Source: Liolophura sinensis
Taxonomy: Eukaryota; Mollusca; Polyplacophora; Chitonida; Chitonidae
DNA: 64,000 bases
Reading direction: 5' to 3'
NCBI RefSeq assembly: GCF_032854445.1
Contig: NC_088297.1
Location: forward strand, 19,481,127-19,545,126
Part shown: positions 22,090 to 34,944 of the stretch, piece by piece
Numbering within the stretch: position 1 is the stretch's first letter
How the letters are laid out: each line of letters starts with the position of its first letter
Position numbers and translations under genes: made by a program
The notes under the pieces: generated by a model
Told to the model about the DNA's origin: nothing
Database searches by the model: none
Seen by the model: only the letters and a program-made list of their open reading frames with translations

Positions 22090-22530
22090 GACTACAGCGT
22101 ACGGACAAAAACCAGAGCATCGACGACAGTGTGTTAGACGTACAGCGTACGGACAAAAACCAGAGCATCGACGACAGTGTGTTAGACGTACAGCGCGCGG
22201 ACAAAAACCAGAGCAGCGACGACAGTGTGTTAGACGTACAGCGCGCGGACAAAAACCAGAGCAGCGACGACAGTGTGATAGACGTACAGCGTACAGACAA
22301 AAACCAAAGCAGAGGCGACTTTGAGATAAATGGCAAATGGTTACTGACACTTAACCGGTGAAATACGTCCAGATATGAATTTACCTCAGCTATGGTTATA
22401 CTCTAAATGTTCAGGTAAATGGTTTAAATAGTAGCAAATTACCCACTCCCTTGTATCATAGCTTAAACAGTATTAGGTAATATGCAGTGATGTGTAATGA
22501 CAATATATTAGACGTCACCGATCGATACAG
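22090..22530 (+). repeat. Family B repeat with its end expanded as a 48-bp tandem array
   Basis: About 4.7 units of 48 bp (22090-22318; acaaaaaccagagcagcgac plus gacagtgtgttagacgtaca) lead into a family B body (aaccggtgaaatacg, agcttaaacagtattaggta). In other copies the caaaaaccagagca motif occurs once. Confidence 0.8.
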
Positions 22531-22859
22531 AATTACTCAAAATACAAGTACAGTGCATTTCCAGTCATACGATTTATTCCTCAATGGACATTTATAATCT
22601 ATTTATTCATTTGATTTTAGTTCAATGCTATATGTCTTAATTTTGGTTTAAGTGCCTTATGTACGTCCCATACAATAACAGGTGGTACATAACAGTACAG
22701 TCAAAGACTGCTGGAGTGTTCAACCCAATGGTTTCAAGATTCTATAACCCTAAGTGGAAAATACTTCTGTCAACAAAGCGCAAACGAACAGTGACTTGAG
22801 GAGATATATTCACTCTTTAAGGGCGAAGTTGATTCTGCACCGCTTCTATGTATTTCTAG

Positions 22860-23115
22860 GTAATTTATTGACATCTAATAAATTGGAATAAACAGCGCTT
22901 CATTTTTTTTACCTAATTCTGCTAACGCCATGGTGCTAGGGGGCGTGTAAATTGCTACTGTTTATGCATTTAAATGAAACACTTAGAATAAACCCTGAGT
23001 GAGGTGAGTTGACAAGAGACCATAGTTCATCGCTTACATGTACGTGTCACCATTTGCAAGCTATAACAATGTCGTCGCTGCTGTGGTTTTACTGTCAGTG
23101 CAGTGAGTTTAAGAC
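22860..23115 (-). repeat. Family B repeat
   Basis: tttttttacctaattctgct, ccatggtgctagggggcgtg, gaataaaccctgagtgaggt and atgtcgtcgctgctgtggtt. Confidence 0.75.
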
Positions 23116-23129
23116 GACATCAAATGCCG

Positions 23130-24104
23130 TAAAAATCTAGTAAGTTTACACATTTACAGAATCTATAAAAAAATAGCTAGTGTTACATGGCAAAGGACGG
23201 CTCCTCTCAACATGGTGTTTTTATTTTTGTACTGATGCTTTTTTTCTTGTTCTTTTTTATTCTATTTACAAAGAAAACACAAGACGGTGCGCCTACAAAA
23301 AAAACTTACGGTTGGATCTAATCTAAAATAATGGCATTGCCCAGTCTAATATTTAATAATTCATACTCCAGGTCTATTGCTCTATCCTCGTACATTAGGT
23401 CATCCTACATAGAGTGGACCAATTCTCAGTGGGAAATTCAATCAAGGATTTTTTGTCTGCATCTACAATATGCGGCACGTCTCTGGTTTTAAGTCTCACC
23501 TTTCAAAAATTCAATGGATTCCTTTTTTTCAATTGTCTGTACATCGAACATGAAAAAGTGACCTTCAAACTGTAGACGTAAAACATCTGAGCTATTGATA
23601 AAGTGTGGTAAGATTAAATCCTTAATTAATTTGGGCACTCCCTTACTCTAAATATTCGTTGGACGTTGTGGACACTAGACGGTGGACAACTCTCGCGGAA
23701 CCGTTTGCAGAATCTGTGTCTCGAAACAGACATTCGCTTACCAGTCTCAACCAATAAGGACGGGTAAATAATCACGAGGCCCATTCCCAAAAACGACGTA
23801 CACCACAAAGCAACAAACAAATGAACAAGTATGTAAAGTATGAAATCAGGACGAAATCATGCAAAGAGTTTTCAGTGATGTTTGAAAAACGCAAGGTATG
23901 CTCTAGGCCAATGAGTGAAATCAGTATTTAAGTCGTGCACCATGCTAGCGTGCAAGTTGTCGATAATAAAGCATGTATCTTAGATGCTAGTGTTGACCGC
24001 AACTGTTCGTACATTCAACATGGCGATCTATTTCATCCTTATGGATATACAGCGCGTAAATGGAATTAGCCCGGGTTAAATGGAATTAGACACAATCACG
24101 AAGC
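23130..24104 (+). repeat. Composite repeat, segment i and following (copy 0)
   Basis: acggctcctctcaacatggt, taatggcattgcccagtcta and aaaacatctgagctattgat match 30870-31290 and inverted 46860-47260. Contains the family C copy at 23725. Confidence 0.6.
23725..23915 (+). repeat. Family C repeat
   Basis: cagacattcgcttaccagtc, aggcccattcccaaaaacga and gttttcagtgatgtttgaaa align with 10830-11030. Confidence 0.6.
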
Positions 24105-24480
24105 AGAGCGCCAGAAATTCTGAAGTTCTGTTTGTATTTACTTTCGAGAGCATCATACTCATTGTGAAACTTAAGTATCTTAGAACGAAAGTGTTTGAAG
24201 AACTAGGACCCTTCAGGTTAGACTCCCTACAAGCATTGCTGTCTAGGTAAGGTCCAAACTGAAACTATCCCTCTTGTCATAAATTCCGAGACAGAGAAAA
24301 ACCGTTTTGGACTTTGTACAAATACAAGTCCAGATAAGATATATACTCTGGAAATTCTATGTTTTCCTTTAAATCCAGCGAAAGTAAACGAATATCTTTC
24401 ACAGCCTTTGTCATGTATGGATTGTTTAAAGCTAGCAGATCATCAATATAGCGTTTAGTGAATGACAAATATCGGACCTG
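24105..24480 (-). pseudogene. Reverse-transcriptase fragment (RYIDDL box)
   Basis: Minus-strand frame with KRYIDDLLALNNPYMTK and YISYLDLYLYKVQNG, the catalytic Y-x-D-D box and the following conserved region of a retroelement reverse transcriptase. After QNGFSLSRNL the frame shifts (YDKRDSF appears in another frame) and decays. Type unresolved: Penelope-like or another non-LTR group. It is embedded in a composite repeat whose other copy (30.9-32.6 kb) does not clearly keep it. Confidence 0.65.
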
Positions 24481-24639
24481 GTGAGGATTACTCGATAATC
24501 TGGGGATTTAACATGTTATAAAAATGTCACATTATGTCACATTAAAACTTTACATGTTTTTTTCAAATAGATGGAAACTCTAGATATTGAGGACACCTGT
24601 ATTAGGGGTTTTATTTCAAATGATAGTGTTATAATTAAA

Positions 24640-24990
24640 GACATGACAGCACAGAGGCAAAAACCAGAGCAGAGAGGCCAGTACGATGGTTGGTAAACGG
24701 TCACATGTAATCCTTGAAATACTGCCTCTTGTCAATTTACCTCAGTCAGGGTTTTATTCTAACTGTTCATGTAAATGTATAAATAGTAGCAATTTATATC
24801 CCCCCTTGCACCATGGCTTAAACAGAATTAGGTAAAAGAATGCAACTGTTAACTGTAACTTAATAGACGTCACCGGTCTAGAAATATTGAAAATGATGTG
24901 TCGTCATCCCATTTAACAAACAATCACATGAAAACAATGCCATGGGACTAGGTCTCGGAATGTTGAGTCCTCCAGTAGAATTCTGGTTCA
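24640..24990 (+). repeat. Family B repeat
   Basis: caaaaaccagagcagagagg, cctcagtcagggttttattc, caccatggcttaaacagaat and atagacgtcaccggtctaga. Followed at 25010-25170 by a second partial copy. Confidence 0.75.
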
Positions 24991-25009
24991 TGCAGGAATA
25001 CAATATGAC

Positions 25010-25170
25010 TTAAGCAGAATTCGGTAAAAAAAAAATGCAGCGATATTAGACATTAGGTTTCACTGGTCTAGGGTTACTCAAAATACTGTGCTGTCTTCAC
25101 ATTTAGCATATTCATTAAAACAATGCAAAGGGACCAAGCCTCAGGGATACTTAGTTCACTGGCAGAATTC
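25010..25170 (+). repeat. Family B repeat, 3' half, adjacent to previous copy
   Basis: acttaagcagaattcggtaa, tcactggtctagggttactc and acaatgcaaagggaccaagc repeat the right half of the copy just upstream. Confidence 0.65.
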
Positions 25171-25689
25171 AATCATCCTGTCCAGTTCGATATATCGTCG
25201 TATACTTTGCCCATACTTGTAGTTTAGTTCACATTAACAACGATAATAGGGGTAAACTTAATGAGCTTTACTTTCTCAACATATTTAATAATGTCTGACA
25301 AGAGAAGGTGTCAAGCCACGACGTGCGGTAATGTATTGTAAAGGTGACAAGAGCACCATGTTTTCAGTACCGCGGTGGCACCTTCATGCCCACAGTCAAT
25401 ACCGGAATATAACAGGGGTGTCCGCTTTTTCTAATTCTTTGTGTGTGGTTTCTGGTAAACATTAGAAACGTTTTGGTAAATACTTCACATTTTTCATCTC
25501 TTGGAGTTATTCTTATACAGTGTTCTTCTTTAAATCTTTTTCATTTGTTTTGATGACACTGACGCGTTGATACTGAACGTTGTGCGTTAAGTGCAATGTA
25601 CTTTCATTACTAAAACAACATCAAAGAGTAAAAACCTTACGGTTAAAGAGAATTTGTTGATAAAGCCAGTCAACATCGATCAGTTTAAA

Positions 25690-26272
25690 TTAAGTGTTTT
25701 TTCAACAGTTTATTCATTACTTTTTTATTCGGAAGTTTAAATAAGGAAATATTTCTTTCAAGTAGCCGGTCTAGATTCCACAAGCCATCAAAGAAACAGC
25801 CGGCTTTGTTTTCTACGCAATGCTGTAGTTTTTGTTCTGGCATCCCCCCCCCCCCAACCCCCCCCCCCATTTAATACCTGTTCGTGAAGAGCCCGTTGAC
25901 GATGACAAGAATTTCCTCATCTGCGGCCAGTTTTCAGTGATCTTATAGGTTATAGGCACTACATCTATTTCAAGATGATGTAAATCAAGTGTAGTTAGAT
26001 TGCTGGTTACAAGCCTTCCTGGATATTTCCTTTCTGTCACCGACTTTCTATTGATCCGGTAGTGTCGATCGTACAACGAAATTCCACTGAATGGCCATTG
26101 TAACCGTACTCTCCCTTCCGCAGAAACGCTCGGATGAGCCTCTGGAGAAAATTAGCCAGCAAAGGGTGGCCAGCAAAACCCTCCTAACCATCTGCAGACA
26201 GTCGTTTCGTGTTTATATTTTACCGAAGGTTAAATCCCAATAGCCTAAACATATGGGAAGCGTAAACCTGTG
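25690..26272 (+). repeat. Composite repeat, segment a (copy 1)
   Basis: agccggtctagattccacaa through cctttctgtcaccgactttc to the minisatellite start. Other copies at 33005, 38690 (forward), 42735, 44775 and 49592 (inverted). On the minus strand short frames such as HYRINRKSVTERKYPG and GLWNLDRLLER recur between copies, so it might descend from a coding exon. Contains a poly-C tract at 25845-25868. Confidence 0.75.
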
Positions 26273-28284
26273 TTAAACCTGTCGTACATGTATCTAGACA
26301 ATGTTCACAAACCGGTCGTTCATGTATCTAGACATTGTACACAAACCTGTCGTACATGTGTCTAAACAATATCCACAAACCTGTCGTACATGTATCTAGA
26401 CAATGTTCACAAACCGGCCGTTCATGTATCTAGACATTGTACACAAACCTGTCGTACATGTGTCTAAACAATATCCACAAACCTGTCGTACATGTATCTA
26501 AACAATGTCCTCAAACCTGTCGTATATGTATCTAGACATTGTACACAAACCTGTCGTACATGTATCTAAACAATGTCCACAAACCTGTCGTACATGTATC
26601 TAGACATTGCACACAAACCTGTCGTACATGTGTCTAAACAATATCCACAAACCTGTCGTACATGTATCTGAAAAATGTCCACAAACATGTCATACATGCA
26701 TCTAGACAATATCCACAAACCTGTCGTACATGTATCTAAACAATGTCCACAAACCTGTCGTACATGTATCTAGACATTGTACACAAACCTGTCGTACATG
26801 TATCGAAACAATGTTCACAAACCTGTCGTACATGTATCTATACAATGCACACAAACCTGTCGTACATGTATCTAGACAATGTTCACAAACCTGTCGTACA
26901 TGTATCTAAACAATATCCACAAACCTGTCGTACATGTATCTAGGCAATGTTCACAAACCTGTCCTACATGTATTTAGACAATATCCATAAACCTGTCGTA
27001 CATGTATTTAGACAATGTTAACACACTTGTCGTACATGTATCTAAACAATATCCACATACCTGTCGTACATGTATCTAGACATTGTACACAAACCTGTCG
27101 TACATGTATCTAGACATTGTACACAAACCTGTCGTACATGTATCTAGACATTGTACACAAACCTGTCGTACATGTATCTAGACATTGTACACAAACCTGT
27201 CGTACATGTATCTAGGCAATGTCCACAAACCGGTCGTACATGTATTTAGACAATATCCATAAACCTGTCGTACATGTATTTAGACAATGTTCACAAACTT
27301 GTCGTGCGTGTATCTAAACAATATCCACAAACCTGTCGTACATGTATCTAGACATTGTACACAAACCTGTCGTACATGTATGTAGACATTGTACACAAAC
27401 CTGTCGTACATGTATCTAGACAATATCCACAAACCTGTCGTACATGTATCTAAACAATGTCCACAAACCTGTCGTACATGTATCTAGACATTGTACACAA
27501 ACCTGTCGCACATGTATCTAGACATTGTACACAAACCTGTCGCACATGTATTTAGACAATATCCACAAACCTGTCGTACAAGTATCTAAACAATGTCCAC
27601 AAACCTGTCGTACATGTATCTAAACAATGTCTACAGACCTATCGTACATGTATCCAGACATTGTACACAAACCTGTCGTACATGTATCTAAACAATATCC
27701 ACAAACCTGTCTTACATGTATCTGGAGAATGTCCACAAACATTTCATACATGCATGTAGACATTATCCACAAACCTGTCGTACATGTATCTAAACAATAT
27801 CCACAAACCTGTCGTACATGTATCTAGACATTGTACACAAACCTGTCCTACATGTATCTAAACAATTTACACAAACCTGTCGCACATGTATCTAAACAAT
27901 ATCCACAAACCTGTCGTACACGTATTTGGAGAATGTCCACAAACATGCCATACATGCATCTAGACAATATCCACAAACCTGTCGTACATGTATCTAAACA
28001 ATGTCCACAAACCTGTCGTACATGTATCTAGACATTGTACACAAACCTGTCGTACATGTATCGAAACAATGTTCACAAACCGGTCGTACATGTATCTAAA
28101 CAATATCCACAAACCTGTCGTACATGTATCTAGACAATATCCACAAACCTGTCGTACATGTATCTATACAATGTTCACAAACCTGTCGTACATGTATCTA
28201 GACAATGTCCATAAACCCGTCGTACATATATCTGGAGAATGTCCACAAACATGTCATACATGCATCTAGACAATATCCACAAAG
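26273..28284 (+). repeat. 34-bp minisatellite, about 59 units (copy 1)
   Basis: Unit cacaaacctgtcgtacatgt, atctagacaatgtt with variants (aacaatatc, acattgtac). Lies between segments a and c of the composite repeat. Confidence 0.95.
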
Positions 28285-28760
28285 CGCGTGCTTGAACTGT
28301 TCAGTGTCAAAGTCACAAATTGTGAAGATTATTATTGGCCTTTCAGGCAAATCGACATTCTAGGGGAAATTATCGAGACAATTCGGATTACTCTGAGTTG
28401 CTTTTTTTTGCGATCCAGCTATTATGTTGTGTTGACATGATGTTCTACTCATTGGAAACTGACGAAAAACTGGAAGAGATAAGAGATCAACACATAAGTA
28501 GGCAAAACGGTGATAAGAGAGTTATTATGTAAAATCGTGACCTGCTGTGATTACAAATAAGGGATGTAACACGACAGCGGCAGCAACGTCTGTTTTAACG
28601 TACATGTAATTTAGCTCTTGTTACCAGTGACGTTAATTGGTGCCCGTCGCCAGTTAACCTTGGCTACACTCTGCGACGGTTCCGTTTGGGCCTGTGTGGA
28701 CATCTTGTGCAACACATGTTTACGTAAACAGGTAACATGTTAAAATTTGTCAGCAATTTC
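28285..28760 (+). repeat. Composite repeat, segment c (copy 1)
   Basis: cttgaactgttcagtgtcaa, ggaaactgacgaaaaactgg, gtaatttagctcttgttacc and cagttaaccttggctacact, paralogous with 34945-35260 and, in part, 39258-39560 and inverted 49300-49385. Confidence 0.7.
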
Positions 28761-30400
28761 GCCAATATTCCATATTTCTTGCTTAAGTGTCAGTCAGTCG
28801 AAAATTAGTCAACAAAAGTCACAATTGGTCTAACGTAGACCTGTATGGAGACACTGGGTACCGAAATGTAATAACCGTAAGGTCAAAAAACAAACAAAAA
28901 CGCGGGAAGTAAGCATTAAGTGAATTGTCAACAGCCTTATAGATTGTAACATTATCATTTCAAAACCTAACTACTTCCATGTTTATGCTGGTATATAATT
29001 ATATTGGTCTATACACAATGCAGAGTATTCGCTATGATTATAAAATTACACATGACACATATATTTGGATAGAAAAGTAAAGTATCATGACATATTTTAA
29101 ACATGGCCCAGACAATAGCAATCCAGGTAATGGAAGAGATGTAGAGCTTAAGTGTAGAGCACACTGAGAAATTTTTTCGTTTACTGATGTTGCAGACTGT
29201 ACTTACGTGGTCAGGGCTGTGCTGTAGGGGCATTGAAAATGTAAAAAAATTTTAAGGTGATATGTAGAAGAAATGAGCTAAATCCATAGGTGTGCTTGCC
29301 GGATCTGTAGAGAAACTAGATAAAGCATTCTGTAGGGAACATTTCGAACACAACTAAGAATGCAGAAAAGCTTGGTTTTTAGCTCTCAATATGGAGTTGA
29401 GGATGTGGCCTCACATATACAAGTAGAAAAAAGTTACACAGCTTTCCTTCGGGGTGTGAAAATGCCTTAAAAATTACAGTTTTCCTAAAGCACCAGCGGT
29501 CAGTCGGGAAAATAACCACGCTGTTCTGGTGTCAAACCAACTTCGTTTCGGACTATTCGCCATCGCTGTTAACTTACACATTAAGATGAAAAAGTAAAGT
29601 ATCTTGCCATACACAGGGCTTAAAAAACAACATCCACGATAACTGAGATAGACGTAAGGCTGATTATCTTTAAAGAGGTAACACAGATGCTTATGCAAAT
29701 GCCCTCAGACTGATGGTGTAGGAGAGCTGGGAGATCGATTGGTCATGTCCCACGCTCAGCTTCCAAATTCATTGCTCAGACTCGTTAAAATGACTAACCT
29801 GTAATGGTCGGGACTGGGGTGTGTGGGATAGGTAAAAGGGAAGGTAGTTTAAGACGTACAAAGATTGGGATGGTACACATAGGAGGTGGTACACATTGGA
29901 GGTGGTACACATTGGAGGTGGTACACATTAGGGGCAGTACAAATAAGAAATTACAAAATCCGTAGATGTGATTTCCGGATCTTTAGAGAAATCACATTAA
30001 ATTTTGAATAGCAAATATTTTTTTTACCTATTTAACCTAGTTGAAATGTGTAATTCTTCTATATGAGACACTCCTTTCCCCCGCAAAATAACCACGTGCC
30101 CGCAGCTAACCTTAATCACATTCACGGAAGCCTGTCAAATATCAAAACCATCGCGGTGTGTGTCAGGACGACCGTGTGATAAACACAACCAGCCATAACA
30201 GTTGTACTTAAATCGAAATAGAACACGAACATTTCTTCAGACCAAAAGCCAAACCAGACACATGGAGGCATAAATAATGAAACGTAATGAGTGGATGGTT
30301 ATATGAGTCGATGACACGAATCAAGCCGCCTGATCACAGACTCCCGGGATCAGCTTTGGGTAAAAATAGTTCCAGGTGAAGAAATAGAATTACGCGATGT
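28761..30400 (+). repeat. Composite repeat, segments d-g (copy 1)
   Basis: Blocks such as ctacttccatgtttatgctg, agcggtcagtcgggaaaata, gataactgagatagacgtaa, gtggtacacattggaggtgg and acttaaatcgaaatagaaca recur in the same order at 35300-37180. No credible reading frame. Confidence 0.6.
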
Positions 30401-30639
30401 TATATTATATTTTAGGGTTTTTATACTTGATGGTGAGGATACTTTTTTCGAGAGGTTCTGGAATTAACCATCAGGTTAAAAGGCTCCAACAAAGGAAGAA
30501 CAGTGAATTAGGAAGAAAAGCAAACTAAAACGGAATGTTTGTTCGTGTCGTCAAATTGCATGTTATTACGTAAAATAAGGATATCGTAGCAGGTTTCTGT
30601 GTCGCAGGTTGAGATTCAAACAATAAGTAACCATTACTC

Positions 30640-32600
30640 TTAAAACACTGCTATCCCCATGTAAATCTAAGCGTCAAAGTAGAAATTCGTATACCAGCCC
30701 CTAGTAGAAATAGGCGTTTCACAGACTGCAAAAATTGGGAGCAATAGCATTAAAGAAGTCGTTCACTGCAGGTCCCAACACTAACTCTTCTTGTACATAT
30801 CAATTAATGCCGTCTTACATCTGTGTGTGTTCTATTCCTCTTTCCGAACCGACATAAAAAACGACAGTCAGCCCGTAGACGACGGTGCCTCTCAAAATGG
30901 TGTTTTTTTGTTTTAGTACTGGCGCTGTTTTTTACTCTCTTAAGAAAGAAAACACAAGAAGATACGGTACGCCTACGACAAATGTACGGTTGGTTCTGAT
31001 CTAAAGTAATGGCATAGGCCAGTCTAATACTTAATAATTCACACGCCAGGTCTGTTCCGCTATCCTCCATACAACTGGTTATCAAATTTACAGTGAATCA
31101 TTTCTTAATTAGGGGCTTAATTTAAAACCTTTTTTCTTTACATCTTTTTTATTTTTGTTGCTCGTCTCTCTCTTTCAATATTTAATGTATTTTTTCAACT
31201 GTCTGTACATTCATAATGCAAAAAACTAATTTCAAACTATGAAAGTCAAACATCTGAGTTATTGATGAAGTGTAGCATGTCTACATGCATGATCAATTTG
31301 TAAGCACCATCACTCTAAATATTTGTTTGACCTGCTAGATATTAAGTGTCGATGATGCTCACGGGGTCGTTTGAAGAAATGCAACTCTTCTTCCACAAAT
31401 ATCAGTGTATAACTCCCGTGGAATTATCCATCATTGTCAAAGATCAGTGGTCTACAGCCAATTTCCTCCATCTTCAAAACTGGCATCCATCCCATAAGTG
31501 AAGGATTACTAAGTATGCTTTTAATAACGATGAAATATGTTCTGAAAAAAAATGAAAGATTTTCATAATTCCGATCTTTGAAACATTCGAAACTTATGCC
31601 TGGCGTAACGTTTATAAAGTGCAGATTTACGTCACCAGAGTAAACGTGCTTGTCACAACGCTGTAAAACACTCCCTAACATTCGCACTTTTAACCAGCAA
31701 GGACGAGGTGAACGAAGACCGAACAGTCGTTGGCTTAAAGGACGTTACCTCAGGAGTGTATAAGTATACTTGATGACTCCAAGAGACATATAAAGGTCAT
31801 AAACAATGCTCCTTTTGAACCTTTCTTGGTCTTTATTAAGTCGCTTCCAAGGTAACTGGTGAGATCAGTAAAATACATTCCCAGACGAAAAGCTATGATT
31901 GCATGCAGATTATTTTCTGACAGCCGCACACGTATGCCATTACGCCCGTTAACTATGTTACTAGTGCACAATAACGAAACGTGTTCCAAATACAAAGTGT
32001 CCAATACTAATAACTTCGACAGAAACGGCATCTCTAACAGACGTAGTATATGCATTGCTTCGTGAGAGACGCCTTTAGTGCATTTTCCATTTGTGAAAAT
32101 ATACATTGCCTAGTTTAACGTAATTTGCTTTATTTGCATAAATTTCTCACTTTTTTCCTTCATTTTTACTTTTAAAAAATAACACGAAAGTTTACAAAAT
32201 TATTTGATTAATAATTATGTTTTTCATGCGCAACGCGTCTTAGTGCAAATGTACAGATAGTATGTGGTCTGTAGCGTTTGTTCACCACGGATTTAATTTT
32301 GTTAATTGTTCTATCAAAGCAGAAACGATGTTCACACATAGGTTGTACATAAATCGAACAACCAAGAGCGTCTTGATCGTTGAACAACACTCTTAGTAAT
32401 AAAGGAATTGTTCAAATATCCTCGCTCCCGAGTAAATCATTTGTTCAGTTGTCAATTTGTGCTCAAGGCGTTATACAAGTTGATAATCCGACCTCACAGA
32501 CAGAAGATAATCCGGGTATTTAACAGGTCACATTAGGAATAACTTACAACTTACAAGTACTTATGTAGATAGAAACTCTAGCAATCGGGGATTCTGTTTA
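30640..32600 (+). repeat. Composite repeat, segments h-j (copy 1)
   Basis: gaaattcgtataccagcccc, cggtgcctctcaaaatggtg, taatggcataggccagtcta, aaacatctgagttattgatg and tagaaactctagcaatcggg match the 23.1-24.6 kb copy. Minus-strand frames at 31424-31687, 31750-32106 and 32208-32390 are open but unrecognised (last includes CEHRFCFDRTINKIKSVVNK); they might be remnants of an element's coding region. Confidence 0.55.
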
Positions 32601-32745
32601 AAACGGGCACGCCAGCAAGGCGCAATGACCAAGGAGCCTCTAACCAATGCGGTCGCTGTGAGTTCAAGATCAATTCATGCTGGCTTCCTCTCTTGCCTTA
32701 AGTGGAAAGGTCTACCAGCAACATGCGGATGGTCGAGGTTTTCTC
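32600..32745 (+). mobile_element. SINE family A, 5' half
   Basis: aggagcctctaaccaatgcg, gctgtgagttcaagatc (B box) and acatgcggatggtcgagg are present; the tail is missing. Confidence 0.7.
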
Positions 32746-33004
32746 ATCATTTCGGGGATGTCCCAAACCCCAATCCTCTGCATACCAGGATGTAACATTT
32801 TATCTTTCTTTTCAGGAATTCCAGAACGGTGTCCGAGATGTCCAATATAATTTTCATTTTATCACAGCAACAAAAAATAAAACCTTGCGGATAATGAGTA
32901 TTTCTTCATGAAACCAGCTAACACGGATCTGTTTTATCTACATGTACGTTTCATTGCCCGAGTTTTTTCATTGCCTTTGTTTAGTCGGCGGTAGTCTGGA
33001 AACA

Positions 33005-33570
33005 GAGCCGACTGGCTTAATTAAGGAAATATTTCATTCAGGTAGCCGGTCAAGATTCCACAAGCCATCAGAGAAACAGCCGGTTTTGATTTCTGCGCAA
33101 TAATCTTTTTTTTCTGACATCATCCCATTCAATATCTGTTCGGGAAGGGCCCATTGACGATACAAAAAAATGCTGAATTGCGGGCAGCTTCCAATGATCT
33201 TAAGTGTTGAAGGCAGTACATGTATTTCGGAATGATGCAATCCATGGTAAATTCTGAGCAGTAAGATAGTCGTTGGCTATAAGCTTTCCTGGATATTTCC
33301 TTTCTGTCACCGACTTTCTATTGATCCGGTAATGTTGTCCGGACCACGAAATTGCACTGAAGGGCTCTTCTACCCATACTTTTTCTGTCGCAGAAAAGGT
33401 GGGATGAACTTCTGGAGAAAATTGGCCCCGGGATAACCAGATACATGAGCGAAGCCCCACGAAGGTTAGCACCCCTCCTAACCATCTCAAGACAATTACT
33501 TTCTATTTGTGTTATACCAAAGGTTGACGGTTAAATCGCAACAACCAAAGCATATTGGAAGTTTAAACAT
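33005..33570 (+). repeat. Composite repeat, segment a (copy 2)
   Basis: aggtagccggtcaagattcc, aagccatcagagaaacagcc and cctttctgtcaccgactttc; same organisation as 25690-26272. A minus-strand frame of 96 codons (33490-33200) is the longest in any copy, but other copies break it. Confidence 0.75.
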
Positions 33571-34944
33571 TCTGTTAAACCTGTCGTACATGTATCTAGA
33601 CAATGTCCACAAACCTGTCGTACAAGTATCTGGACTAGGTCCACAAACCTGCCGTACATGTATCTAAACAATGTTCACAAACCTGTCGTACATGTATTTA
33701 GACAATGTCTACAAACAAGTCGTACATGTAACTAGACAATGTTCACAAACCTGTCCTACATGTATCTAGACAATGTTCACAAACCGGTCGTACATGTATT
33801 TAGACAATGTTCAAAAACCTGTCGTACATGTATCTAGACAATGTTCACAAACCTGTCCTACATGTATCTAAACAATATCCGCAAACCGGTCGTACATGTA
33901 TCTAGACAATGTTCACAAACCGGTCGTACATGTATCCAGACAATGTTCATAAACCTATCGTACATGTATCTAAACAATATCCACAAACCAGTCGTACATG
34001 TATCTAGACAATGTCTACAAACAAGTCGTACATGTAACTTGACAATGCCCACAAACCTGTCGTACATGTATCTATACAATGTTCACAAACAAGTCGTACA
34101 TGTATCTAGACAATGTTCACAAACCTGTCGTACATGTATCTAGACAATGTTCACAAACCTGTCGTACATGTATCTAGACAATGTTCACAAACCTGTCGTA
34201 CATGTATCTAGACAATGTTCACAAACCGGTCGTACATGTATCTAGACAATGTTCACAAACCGGTCGTACATGTATCTAAACAATATCCACAAACCAGTCG
34301 TACATGTATCTAGACAATGTCTACAAACAAGTCGTCCATGTAACTAGACAACGCCCACAAACCTGTCGTACATGTATCTAGACAATGTCTACAAACCTGT
34401 CGTACATGTATCTAGACAATGTTCACAAACCTGTCGTACATGTATCTAGACAATGTTCACAAACCTGTCGTACATGTATCTAGACAATGTTCAAAAACCT
34501 GTCGTACATGTATCTAGACAATGTTCACAATCCTGTCGTACATGTATCTAAACAATATCCGCAAACCAGTCGTACATGTATCTAGACAATGTTCACAAAC
34601 CGGTCGTACATGCATCTAGACAATGTTCATAAACCTATCGTACATGTATCTAAACAATATCCACAAACCAGTCGTACATGTATCTAGACAATGTCTACAA
34701 ACAAGTTGTACATGTAACTAGACAACGCCCACAAACCTGTCGTACATGTATCTAGACAATGTCTACAAACCTGTCGTACATGTATCTAGACAATGTTCAC
34801 AAACCTGTCGTACATGTATCTAGACAATGTTCACAAACCTGTCGTACATGTATCTAGACAATGTTCACAAACCGGTCGTACCTGTATCTAGACAATGTCA
34901 ACAAACAAGTCGTACATGTAACTAGACAATGCCCACAAAGTGAT
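33571..34944 (+). repeat. 34-bp minisatellite, about 40 units (copy 2)
   Basis: Same unit as 26273-28284, more uniform. Two stretches with the same variants (ccacaaaccagtcgtacatg, ctacaaacaagtcg, acgcccacaaacc) start near 34277 and 34664, indicating internal block duplication. Confidence 0.95.

Noticed and set aside
22051-22350. Repetitive frames on both strands
   Set aside because: They are translations of the 48-bp tandem array.
26743-28269. Several 66-93-codon frames rich in YMYLDNVHKPVVHVS
   Set aside because: Translations of the 34-bp minisatellite; three units make 34 codons, so frames persist by chance.
33841-34143. 100-codon plus-strand frame
   Set aside because: Same minisatellite artefact as at 26.7-28.3 kb.
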